Of a stretch of DNA of 64,000 nt, positions 1 to 10,609 are shown piece after piece. Under the pieces are notes generated by a model that searched no databases, had not been told where the DNA came from, and was given only the letters and a program-made list of their open reading frames with translations. Where the stretch lies: positions 89,336,825 to 89,400,824 of the forward strand of contig CM075764.1 of assembly GCA_037974665.1 (NCBI GenBank), in the 5' to 3' direction. Numbering within the stretch: the first letter of the stretch is position 1; every line of letters begins with the position of its first letter. The position numbers were made by a program, and so were the translations under genes. The stretch is from Ehretia macrophylla. Lineage: Eukaryota > Streptophyta > Magnoliopsida > Boraginales > Ehretiaceae.

Positions 1-57
1 CAAATAATTCACGGAAGAAAATTGAGTTATTTGGGATCTGGAGGACTGATAGCGTGA
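1..57 (+). pseudogene. rpoB: Plastid rpoB fragment (3' edge of a larger fragment)
   Basis: Translates in frame as [18 protein letters not shown] then a stop, which matches the conserved region of the plastid RNA polymerase beta subunit. It is the right edge of the fragment seen more fully at 17673-18675 and is cut by the window start. It runs straight into AAT microsatellite, so it is a non-functional nuclear copy of plastid DNA (NUPT). Confidence 0.8.
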
Positions 58-420
58 ACCATAATAATAAGAGTAATAATAGTAATAATAATACTACTAA
101 TAATAAATAAAAAATTAAGATTAAATAATAACATATAATAATAATAATAATAATAATGATTTTTGTGTTGTTTTTATATATTTTTATGTATTAAAAGAAC
201 ATTTTTATCATTTGACAAATAATATTGATAAAACTAATAAAATTTAATTATACCATTATTGGTACTAATAAATAATATTTATGATGATAAGGATTGTCCT
301 TTTATAATTATATATATGTTATGTTTTGAAAGCGTATTTTTTTCATTGATAATATCATATATTAATAATAATAAATATTATTATTTAATAATATCAATAA
401 AAAGATAATACGCACAAAGG
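58..420. repeat. AAT-rich spacer between rpoB and accD fragments
   Basis: Interrupted (AAT)n/(ATT)n tracts alternate with unique AT-rich DNA. The same spacer occurs between rpoB and accD at 18676-19021 and 31184-31550. No gene seen. Confidence 0.7.
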
Positions 421-699
421 GTAGTGATTTAACTATTAGAAAAAGCTCTAATGATCTCGATGTAACTCAAAAATACAGACATTTGTGGGTTCAATGCGAA
501 AATTGTTATGGATTAAATTATATAAAAAAAATTGAAATAAAAAATGAATATTTCTGAACAATGTAGATATCATTTGAAAATAAGTAGTTCAGATAGAATT
601 GAACTTTCGATCGATTAAGGTACTTGGGATCTTATGGATAAAGACATGATCTTTAGATCCCATTGAATTTCATTCGAAGGAGGAGCCTTATAAAGATGG
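421..699 (+). pseudogene. accD: Plastid accD fragment
   Basis: Frame 1 reads [20 protein letters not shown] followed by [13 protein letters not shown], the start of the conserved part of the plastid acetyl-CoA carboxylase carboxyltransferase beta subunit, including the first Cys-x2-Cys of its zinc finger. Further on the frame gives [10 protein letters not shown], where the first Cys of the second pair is replaced, and later stops interrupt it. It ends at the codons for EEPYKD and joins an AT-rich spacer. It is about 90 codons of a protein that is normally near 500, so it is a decayed NUPT. Confidence 0.85.
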
Positions 700-1492
700 T
701 TTTTATTATTATATATACATGTTTATATTTTGAAACCATATTATCGTCAGTTAATAAATAATAATATATTAAAAATATATCAATAACAAATAATAATAGT
801 GATTATCATTCTATTATTACATAAATATTATTTTTTGAAATGACATTTTGATCATTTGAAGAACAACAACAACAACAACAATAATAATAATAATAATAGA
901 CACTTTCTTTTTTAAGCTAGGCTATAATAATAGACTTTTGTTATTATGTACATATTAAATTTCAAAAGAGCATTTTGATAATTTGACAAATGAATTCATT
1001 TCAAGAATAAGAAAATGGGCTAATCCCATGTGTTTTGTCTGGAATGACTATTCCCATATTCATGAGAATCGCATTACGTAAGGAATGAGATTTCTAAGTT
1101 CATTACTTCATACCAAGTATTAGAATAGGAATAAAGCCAATAATATCATTTCTTTCTCAACTCATTCCAGCATACGAATCGCTACATAAGTGCTTTATAT
1201 TATTATTTGATAACAAATAAAAGGAGATGGCTCCCCAACATATGAATAGCTACCTAAGAGCTTTATTCTTTTATTTGATAACAAATAAAAGGATATGGCA
1301 TGACAAAGATCCCAAGTTCAGGTAGCGAATTGTTGAGGTCAAAGTTAGCAAATTTCAATTTACGCACTCTCATTACCAATTTTATTTGTCAAGCATTGCT
1401 ATACATCATTCTACTTTTATCACTAAGTATCATCTCTTACATGGATGCTTAGTTGGCATGTTAAAATAACAAACTTTACTATTTCTCTTTCT

Positions 1493-1494
<2 letters not shown>
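700..1494. other. Unit spacer: CAA/AAT repeats and anonymous AT-rich DNA
   Basis: A (CAA)n-(AAT)n run lies near 868-898. It is followed by about 600 bp found in every unit, with self-complementary GGAATGAGA/CTCATTCC words that suggest an old MITE. A 65-bp stretch, with the core TTTGATAACAAATAAAAGGA, is repeated in tandem at about 1190-1305. No ORF of note. Confidence 0.5.

Positions 1495-1570
<76 letters not shown>
1495..1570. repeat. (TA)n microsatellite next to a SINE tail
   Basis: About 38 TA dinucleotides directly abut the 3' (A-rich) end of the minus-strand SINE. Confidence 0.9.
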
Positions 1571-1573
<3 letters not shown>

Positions 1574-1574
1574 T

Positions 1575-1775
1575 AATTAGCGTGAGAACCAAGTTAGCAG
1601 AGCCTAACACCAACTGGTAAACCCCCGGGTGCAGAGTTGTGTCTCGACACATACTCTAGGTCAATTAAGAGTGTAAACCTAATATGAAACCTAGGAGTTT
1701 CAAACTTAACCTTACCAGATGTTACTCTCTTTGTTTACCACTAGGCTACCCCTTTGAGGGCTCTTCTTTTAATAT
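1575..1775 (-). mobile_element. tRNA-derived SINE, array copy 1
   Basis: On the minus strand the element starts near GAGCCCTCAAAGGGG. It has a good RNA polymerase III A box, TAGCCTAGTGG, and about 45 bp further a weak B box, GTTTGAAACTCC. It ends at GGTTCTCACGCTAA before A/T-rich DNA. About 190 bp is normal for a plant SINE. Four more array copies show the same boxes, and several have an A-rich tail on this side. Confidence 0.7.
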
Positions 1776-2492
1776 GTCAACTAAACATCATAAAGTAGAT
1801 GATAAATTTGTGATAGAAATAAGGTGATACATAACATTAATCTTATTTGTCTCTTAACTGACCACTTGGAACATGTACGTATTAGAACCTGCCACTACAT
1901 CATGGGACCTATAATCTTAATAGAGATGACCGTCTAACAGTAAAGGGGACTGACATACCATACAACCTAATGGAAGCATTACCTCCAAATTATTTTCCTT
2001 GTTAAATCAAACAGGAAGACGTTCAACTTTGATTTGAATATTGAGTTTTCATTTTAATGAAATTACATTTTGAATTCCAACGAATTTGTTACGAACTTTA
2101 ATAGCACCTCATTATGAAACTCGGAAAATAAGTTATTAACTCTCATGACAAATTAATTAACATAACATAAGTTTGATTTAAAAAATTGCAAAACAATTTG
2201 ATCTTAAACGACTTGTTAGTAAGCTCATTTTAAACGAGTTTACTAAACTGGTTGGCTTTACAACTATTGATGAATCTGATCATTCGCAAAAGGAAAAGAA
2301 TTTTATGTCTTCGTGCTTGGAATGGAAAGCTAAGTCTACTCGTTACAAATTATTTTGCTAAAGGTAAGTAAGAGTCTTAATTTGTTGCTCCTTTATGGAT
2401 GAATCACACTTTGTCTCCTCAAATACTTTACCAAACGTATCTTGAAAATGTCAAAAGTTTAACAATTTGGTCCTATTCTTGAAGTAGTTAAA

Positions 2493-2542
<50 letters not shown>

Positions 2543-2878
2543 ACATTTCAATCCTTAAGCTCATGTTGAGCCACACATTGCTTAATAGTAGCTTCTTTTT
2601 TTATTTATTTATTCATTTATTTTTTTTGCTCGAAGGACTTAAATCACATCAGAATACTTTTGACATTTTAAGCTGGACTTGAAAATAGTTAGGATTAAAA
2701 GCGGCCAAATAAGCCTTTATATCCTTTTAACACCAAAGAGATTCACCTTTATCATTTTTATTTTGGATAAGATTTAAGATTATTTTTCAATTTATGCTTG
2801 TTATTCCACAAAACTTTTAGAATTCAAGAATTTAGTAAATGGAAAATAGATATAAATGAAAATATGATCGAATATGTT

Positions 2879-2919
<41 letters not shown>

Positions 2920-4119
2920 TTTCTAGATAAGTATGTCGATCTTTTTAACTAAGCAAGAAGTATTTTATCAACCTGTATTTTTTATTTCTTTTATTCAAGA
3001 TCACCCTATATTTGCACTCTTTGTTTAACAACTCTTATTTTTAACAAAAAAAGTTAGTAAGGCCTTTGTTGTCTTTATTTGAAGGAGTTATTAATAAAAT
3101 TGAATACAATTAAAGTTCAAAACTAACATTGATAACTAAACATAAGTAAGAAAATAATAATAGATTAATAAGGAGTGGTGAGATGATAGTATATCTGGGT
3201 AAGATACGAGATAAAGGTAGCAAAATAGCTATTATAACAAGATAAATGTAATTTAATCCTTCTTGTGGGAAATGCAATTTTTTGTAAATAGAAACAAAAA
3301 ATAACAAACGCAAACACTAGAGCCTCGTGTGGTAAACTTGTTAAAAAAATTTTGAAGAACAGTTTCTCAATCATAATTAAAACCATACTCCTCAAAAAAA
3401 GATAAATTTTTTAAAACAATAGAGTATATCTTTAGGAACAACTTGCCTAATTAATTCAAATCATACATCTTCTAAAGACAATTATTTGTATCGAGGTTTA
3501 GACCCTAACGTGACCTATAAATCTTTCTTAAAGTGTTTCTCGTCATTTAAAAGAAAAATAGTCAACAACTCCTTAGCAAACTATCCGACATAGGAACGGA
3601 GGATGGTGGCAAACTATAAGTCTTTCTAAAATGCTTCTCATCTGGATCTTTTTCACTAATAAATTGCGGCCCACTGGAAAAGTAAATGGGGCTATTGTTC
3701 AATAACTTCTAAGACATAAATGTTTCAATAACTTTCAGCTCAGCCAAGCTATGTGTGTAATTACACCTCATAGTCATTATTGAGAAACAAAATAACCATA
3801 ACCATATCAAAAAGTTCTGGAAAACAAACTAATTGAGGCAATATAAGGTTACAATTAATTGGGATATATAATTATTGTCACTAGCATATTCTACATTACA
3901 CCAAGAGACCTTTACATTTTCAAGATTTCCACAAATAAATTTTATTAATAAAAGCAGTTGCACCTATTTCCTTTAATAGGCTGCCTACATATCCAACCGG
4001 AATCAAGTCGGGATCAAGTCACACGTAATTCTTACAGAATATGAAATCCGTAGTTGCGTTTAATAAAATTTACATCATTTGAAGTTCTAATACTATACAA
4101 AGAATTAAAATACCTAAAT
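1776..4119. other. Anonymous AT-rich unit block
   Basis: This block of about 2.3 kb is found in every unit, with two more TA tracts at about 2502-2540 and 2881-2915. Short ORFs are not conserved in frame between units. No recognisable gene or element. Its right end (about 3940-4119) is the 3' flank of the HC-DNG gene. Confidence 0.6.
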
Positions 4120-5280
4120 CTATGCAAAAACCGGCCTTCTAAAACGTTGTTGCTTATTGAAACTAGGAAAGGGCCTTCGCTGCGGGATATTGTTGCATCT
4201 TGATTTTGGTGGAGGAAGATCCTTCACATCAAGTATTTGTATCTTCCTTTTCTTTTCTCGAATTTGTTGATACCTCGATTCCATCTTCTTTACACTTTGT
4301 GCAAGTTTTGTCTGTACCTGTTCTTTATGAAGTTTCTTCTCAACTTGAGTGGTGACTTCCTTGGGCCTCTCTGACAACTTCATCAAGCGTTCTCTTGTCG
4401 TGTTACCATTACCATCTGAACAGTGATAGTCCTTCTTGAATGTGCACACGCATTCTTTACTAACTTCCTTTTTTGAAGATTTTCCATCAGGATGGCCATC
4501 ACAACCCCTTACTTGATCCAATTTCTTGCTAACTTTCTTGTACTCCTTTGGTACATTAATTACACGCCTTTCCCATTCGTAACCATTATCATCCAAACGA
4601 ACACAGTGCCTCTTTGTTTCTCTAATGGTTAATGCATCAGTTCTAGTTGTTAGATTGTTTTTCCGTGAAGCTACTCCTCCATTAGCAAGGCCATCAGAAG
4701 AAGCCATATCTTGATTAAGACTCTTGTTCACATCACTTGTATTTTCCTTGCGCTTCTTCTGATCTGGAAAGTTGATTAAGCGTCCTCTTCCCATCTTGTT
4801 ACCATTATCATCCGATGGAGGACAATGCTTTCTTGAAGCTTGTTGATCAAGTCCCATCTTGTTTGCTTCATTGGGCATCTTCGGATATTTGATTATTATG
4901 CGCGTTCCTTTCTTGCTACCATCATTATCCGAACGATCTCAGTGATTCTTGGTCGTGCATGCATGGTCGTCTTTACTTGATATTAATGCATCAGGGCTCC
5001 TAATGATGAGGTTGCTTTTTCTTGAATCTTCACCATGATCTGCAGGATGGTCATCACATTCCATATCATCGTCTTCGACGTCACTCTCGACCCAACAAGG
5101 ATCTCTCGGCTTCCTGAAGAGTGCTTCAGCAAGGCTTGATCTCTTTATCATGAACTCCTTCGGATTCCCCAAAGAAGCCGCTGAGATGGCTTCTTCAATC
5201 AATACAAATATATCAATTTCTTGTGAAAGATTATAGTTGGCTTGAAATACACCTTCGAGTTTTATTCCTCTCCTCTCCGT
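4120..5280 (-). pseudogene. HC-DNG repeat protein gene, copy 1
   Basis: I do not recognise this family. The minus-strand frame runs about 386 codons to a TAG at 4120-4122, interrupted by a single in-frame TGA at 4939-4941 where the other copies have TGT (Cys). The family start codon (ATG before ERRGIKLE) is ACG here. Residues about 1-60 form a compact region (VFQANYNLSQEIDIFVLIEE). Then comes an acidic stretch and four degenerate repeats with the core His-Cys-x(2-3)-Asp-Asn/Asp-Gly, then R-x-I/L-I, then P-K. The C-terminus is basic (REKKRKI, PPPKSRC). No membrane segment is seen. The frame stays open upstream of ATG to 5358, but with no ATG. This copy has the longest readable frame of the five but has lost its promoter and start. 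Confidence 0.7.
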
Positions 5281-5772
5281 AATCACCAAGTTACGTTGGT
5301 TCCTACTATGTGAACTTGAAAGAAAAAGAAAGAATTGCTTAGGAAGAAGAAAAGACAATCTTCTCTTACGAACAACAAAACAAAGAATAGAATGTTTGTG
5401 GGGGGTTTTTAAGAATTTTTTAGGTTTGGGAAAGAATACCCCATTATTATTACATTATGATTGGCCTATCACATTTAATCCAAGTGAACTTAATTATACA
5501 ATTAAAGCCATCGTTCATCTGACCAAGAATATGGTCAATTTTCCAGGATCTATTCTTCAATAGTTTAGAAGCAGCTAAAATGGCTTTTTTTCATATGAGA
5601 AGGCCTAAAATCATAACTTAAGGATGTTCACTTCTTCTGATTTTACTCTTTAGATGCAATGTTAAGTTTGAATTGTTTTACTTTACTTTCATATAAATCA
5701 TATCTGATGCCTTTTATTATTTTGTTATTACATTGGACAACATGTGTTCTATGGGAAAAGATAATCAATCAT
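5281..5772. other. Upstream region of gene copy 1, core promoter deleted
   Basis: It aligns with the upstream regions of copies 2-5, but about 108 bp containing the TATA box is missing at about 5412-5420. The deletion lies between two AGAATTTT words in the other copies. The remainder is AT-rich with no gene. Confidence 0.65.
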
Positions 5773-5938
5773 ATGCAGCCATATGCATCAATAAAAATTA
5801 TAGCTGCCGGTAAGTAAGATGTTTTCTTGACTTTATATTTGTGGTCTTATACATATATAAAGCGACATTCTCTTCGCAGGTGGTTCTTCTTTAGAGGAAT
5901 TAATTACACGAGCCATCAATGATATAAAGAGTTACTAG
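5773..5938 (+). pseudogene. Last two exons of an unrecognised spliced gene, copy 1
   Basis: Exon-like 5773-5809 ends at GCTGCCG before a GTAAGT donor (5810). A 70-bp intron ends in TTCGCAG (5879). The next exon reads on to a TAG at 5936-5938. Joined, the frame ends IKIIAAGGSSLEELITRAIN plus five residues. The donor, acceptor, frame and stop recur at 17027-17181, 30110-30260 and 46490-46650, which supports a real gene 3' end duplicated with the array. No start or upstream exon is visible, and I do not recognise the protein. Confidence 0.45.
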
Positions 5939-6387
5939 TGCTTAGCCATTGATATCCATATCACTACAAAAAAAAATGTCTGTTTACGGCAGTTTTCAAA
6001 CTGCCGTTAATTTGACCTCTAACCGCAGTTTTAAACTGCCATTAACGTATGCTTTTCCAGCTGTTAGTAAACCCACCCCTAATAAGTGAGTTAAGCAAAA
6101 CTGCCAGTAATTGATCCTGTTACTGTTAACATGCTCTGTTCTAGAAGCAATTCAAATTAGTCAATAAAATCGAATTGCCACAATTCAAATGTACCAAACC
6201 ATTCAACTAAGCATTCAATTGTACCAAACCATTCAACTAAGCATTCAAATGTACCAAACCATCCCAAAATTTATACAATAAAGAAATCCAAAAATCATAG
6301 AAATCCACATAGAAAACATCATCCTAATACAAAGATCCACAAACAAAAAATTATCCAAATGCAAAGATCCACAAAGCAAAAGCATCT

Positions 6388-8320
6388 TCATCTTGAAGTA
6401 GATGAAGCATTAGAAGGCTGCTGAGACAAAACAACGTTTTTCAAGAAAGCAAATTCTTCCTCCAGTTTTTTAAACTTCAGATCATTCTCCACCTTGTCTT
6501 GTTTCATTTCTTCATTTTGCCTTTTTAGTTCTTCTACTTCCGAAGTTACAGCTACCGATCCTCTTCTAGAGCCATAAACTTGAGTTGGAGTGACTCCAAA
6601 CCCGTAACCTCATACACGTCCTAGATGTTCCGGACCAAAAACTTCAATGAATGCCTTTTGTTGCAAGTCGAATAGTTCTTGGCCAGAACTTTAGAGTCCC
6701 CTTTCTTCTCATTAACTTTGATTTGAACAATTTCCTATGATTCAAAAATATAATTATGTAAAATACCAATAACTACATAATTAACAAAATTTGAATGCAC
6801 TACACTTGAAGATTGAATGAATATACCATTACTTTTGCAGTTGGATCATTAACACTACCATCTTTCTTTTTATGCGTCTCTTCAAAGAATTCTAATGGGC
6901 CAACAGTTATTCCCTCTTTTATCTTTAATGATAAATATGAGTTAAATCATAGATAATCAAAATCATTTTCTAGCAAACGACATCAACACTGTACCTAAAA
7001 ATTTCAACTCTTGTAAAAGAAATGAGGAAAATCTCAGTTCATCAAAATTTTCCGGTTAACTGCTGCCCACTAAAATGAAAGCACTTTTCAGACATAATTC
7101 TAAACCACATTAAGCACATAAGCAAAAATCTTCCAAGAGAAGATACAGGGCCAAAATTTGCAATCTCACAGAACATAAGCAAAAGTCATAATACTGAGAA
7201 AGTCCAATTTTGATGTAGTATGAGAAAGTCCAATGAAAACAATGATTCACTGTTTGGATTCTAGTCTAAATGTAACATTTGGACTTACCATCTTATGACG
7301 CTGGTTCCCATAACTTTCTCTTCCTGTATTATGCAACACTGTTTGGAAACTACGACTCTTCTTGCCTCACAAATGACGTTCCTATAATTTCACAAAGTTC
7401 AATATGATTTAGAAAAGATGAACTAAACTAATTCACAAAGTATTTAGGGATGACATTTGTTTTGGACAGATGAGAAAATCAGATCAAGGGAAGAAAAATA
7501 CATTTGCTAAATGAAGCCAATAAAATAGGCATTCAATAAACTGAAATAAGGCGATTAAGCTTCTCTGATGCAATTAATTCACAAGATTGGTTTGTCTACT
7601 CAAGCAAAACTATGCCCAGTTTCAAAGGAAAACCATGTTAATCATGCTAAAAAAATAACATTAAAAATATTGTCAATATATTTCATAAAAACACATAGGT
7701 AATGAAGAATTATTACCTGTCCCTCAGGGGATATAAAATATATAACCAATTCCTCCCATTGGATTTCATTCATTCCATATGGTTTCATTTCCATGTTCTG
7801 CTCGAATGATTCTTCATCTTTAAAATGTGTTCTCCTCATACGACATTTGTAGTCTTTCCATTTCTTTCCAATGGCTTGATGAACAACCCTTCGCATCGTC
7901 TCTCTTGAAATTTTAAAAGAGAACTTTTGCTGACATAAAGAAAATCATAATTGTTAAACACACAATACACAACAAAAATAGATAATTTGTTTACAAGTAA
8001 ATAGAAAATCACCCATCTCTACCAGCCGAAAATGATTCTTTTTATAGGTATTAGGCACACGCCTCCAATCATCATAGGTAAGAGGAATAGTCTTAGCAAG
8101 CTTACCCAAATAGCTTTGAAATTGACTATAATTACGACCCACAGGCTGTTTAAAGCTATTGAAATCGAGAGGTACTGTCATGTTAGGTGAGAGGCCTTCT
8201 CCATGCATTTTGTCGGACCCCTTTTTCTTACTGACTTGGAACTTTCCGCAATCTCCTCACTGGCTTCAGGTCTTTCAACTTATACTTCCTCAGTTGATGC
8301 TTCATCAAGTAGCATTCTCT
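6388..8320 (-). pseudogene. CACTA transposon protein (TnpA-like / Transposase_24)
   Basis: Exons can be traced on the minus strand. About 8320-8000 reads SSKSVRKRGPTKMHGEG and then YDDWRRVPNTYKKNHF. About 7931-7719 reads KFSFKISRETMRRVVHQAIG followed by KKWKDYKCRMRRTHF, and ends in a GTAATA donor. About 7382-7289 has RSFQTVLHNTGRESYGNQRH, about 6924-6827 has GPLEFFEETHKKKDGSVND, and about 6734-6388 has GYGFGVTPTQVYGSRRGSV with a C-terminal coiled coil and stop at 6388-6390. This is the usual order of the plant Ptta/En/Spm accessory protein, which binds element ends. A TGA replaces the Arg codon in GRVRGYG, and an earlier frame break near 6690 also disables it. Confidence 0.75.
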
Positions 8321-9059
8321 TTGAGACAATATATAAAGCTTTCTTTCATCTCCCCATCCTTTAAGTGTATAAGAAAAATAAAAAGGAAACAAACATTAGC
8401 AAATAAGAACTTGATATGCATGTTGAAATATAGAGACAGAGGCATAAGCATTCAAGAACAAATGCAAGTCAACTCATTAGCCAAAGATTGCAACATATTG
8501 AGAACAAATTGACATGTAAATAGTTACATAAGCATTTGATGATAGAAAAAGATACAAATAAGATTATAAGTTTATCATTCATTTAGTGAATCTTCGATAT
8601 CGATTGAAAGAATTTCAAATCTCCATTCAGTTTCTCCATCTTTTACTTCAATAGAACACAAAGCTCAATTTTGATAAGATTATGTTCACTAAATCATCTA
8701 AAAACCTTTCATGCTAAAACAACCTATCGTCAAGCAGCTCAAAGATTAAAAAAACTATTATCAACCACAAATCTAGCTCAATATGCACTAACAGCAACAA
8801 CTAATCACAATTATGACTAAATCCAAACAATCAATTAGTAAAATTCAGTATATAAACTGATGCTATAAATAATTACATATACGCATGTACATATATATTT
8901 TGGCAAAACTTACAGTGTAGAGGAAACTTTGAAACCCTAGAGAGGAAAATCGAGAAGAGAAAACATGTATAAATACAAACATTCATAGATTAAGCTCACA
9001 TTATTTGCTATTGCAACGATTAAAGAGAAAACATACAGAAAATAAAGAAACAAAAATTC

Positions 9060-9095
9060 AAAAAAAATAAAACAAGCAAATAAATAAATAAATAA

Positions 9096-9148
<53 letters not shown>

Positions 9149-9290
9149 ACACACACACACACACATACACATATATATACATATATGACAAAAATAATCG
9201 GTGAACTTACGGTTAATGATTGCTTCAATTAGAGGCTTCGGCGGAGGAGTCAAGAGAAGATAGAGAGCTGAAGAGAGAGAGAGAGAGAGA
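9060..9290. repeat. Compound AAAT / TA / CA / GA microsatellite
   Basis: A run of TAAA repeats, then (TA)n at about 9101-9147, (CA)n at about 9149-9166 and (GA)n at about 9275-9290, all inside the CACTA element. ORFs across it (Tyr-Ile repeats) are artefacts. Confidence 0.9.
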
Positions 9291-9698
9291 GATGAAAGAG
9301 TGAAGAGTCTAACATGAAATGAGTATAAGTGGGCTTTGATATTTTAGGGAAAAAAAATAGGGCGTACTTTACTTGAAATATTAAGTCATATTTAAAATGC
9401 GAAAAACTTTCAATTGATAGATATGTGCTTAGTGCTCTAACATTAGTTGAAATGTTATAAGGTTTTAGTTTCAAATCCCACAAACTTCTTTTTTAAAGTT
9501 TTGCGGCAGTTTTTAAGAATTGCCGTTGAAGACAAGTTTTTGCTGCGGTTTCTGAGAACTGCGGCTAAAAACTTTCTGAGCTGAGAATTTACGGCAGTTT
9601 TAGATACCGTCGTCGTAGACAGTGCATCAGATATGTCCATTGCGGTAATTTTGTAAACCGCCGCCTAAAACCGCCGCGAAAAGTCAATTTTTTTAGTG

Positions 9699-10070
9699 AT
9701 ATTCTTTGCTAGTGTTGAAGGATAGATTTAGACTTTAAAAGATTTGTCTGTCCGAAGGGGATAGATCTCTATGAGTGAAATGTTTATATCGTATGTTGTG
9801 TATTTTGATCAAAAAGTAATATACAATATACATTGAACTAGGATGTTGTTATTGCAGGTTATCTCCTTTTGATTAGATCATTATTTCATGTTTCTCTTAC
9901 CGTTAGCAACATTCTTGTAAATGGTCAATTTTGTTTAATCAAGATTTTGACTAGAAATATTTATTTTCCATTGATTACATCACATGGGTGCTATCAAGTT
10001 GAAGTTTGATGAAGATATGAATGAATTTTTTGATTCTAAACCATATGTTTGGTAGGTAGTATATTAGGAT
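9699..10070. other. Unit block downstream of the small spliced gene, copy 1
   Basis: It continues the block cut by the CACTA element and matches 17200-17590. It ends exactly at the solo LTR insertion after AGGAT. No intact ORF. Confidence 0.7.
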
Positions 10071-10573
10071 TGTAACGCCCGAGCCCATAGGGACTTTTAT
10101 TTATTATATTTTATTATCATAATTATATAAATGCCTTTATCTAACCTTTATTTGCTTTATTTGGTTAAAAATTATGTTTACAATGAGCCCGGGTAAAATT
10201 TTAAACTGCTTTACTTTCTAAATTTGATGTTTTTTCCTGAACATTACTGTATTCAATATATTCGTTCATTGTTGGAATGTGCATTTCATGTTCCGAGCGT
10301 GAGGAAAATAAATGTTTGTAGTGTCCCCGATGAATATTAGCTAGTATTTATTTAGGACTATTTTGAGTTTTTAGTTTGTTTATTCACCTAGTCTTGGTCA
10401 AGTAGTTAAATTTGACTAGTCAACCTTAGTCATTTATTTAGTCTACTTATATACTTAGTTATATAATAGAATAATAGAAGCCAACTTAGCCTAAGAAAAA
10501 AAAAAGAAATCGGTCAGCAGCAGCATTGAAAAATCGTGAGACCAACTAAGCCTTTAGCAAACTAATATATGTT

Positions 10574-10609
<36 letters not shown>

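Larger units (their letters stand above)
5962..9698 (-). mobile_element. CACTA (En/Spm) transposon with a TnpA-like gene
   Basis: Ends are CACTACAAAAAAAAATG and, inverted, TTTTTTTAGTG. Inside both ends lie subterminal copies of CGGCAGTTTT and its complement, as expected for CACTA elements. The flanks CCATAT and ATATTC, compared with the uninterrupted CCATATTC in other units, give a 4-bp ATAT duplication (3 bp is usual). It splits the DNA just after the small spliced gene. The interior has a minus-strand transposase-associated gene but no TnpD-type DDE transposase, so it is probably non-autonomous. Confidence 0.85.

Noticed and set aside
5281..5358. N-terminal extension of the HC-DNG protein (LSFLLPKQFFLFLSS)
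   Set aside because: The frame is open but starts at TTG, not ATG. In copies 2-5 the first ATG is 26 codons further in and lies at a normal distance from the TATA box, so the extension is probably 5' leader.
9020..9253. Hydrophobic ORFs rich in Tyr-Ile
   Set aside because: They are translations of TA/CA microsatellites inside the CACTA element. The same applies to ORFs at 19936-20349, 32601-32792 and 36623-36844.
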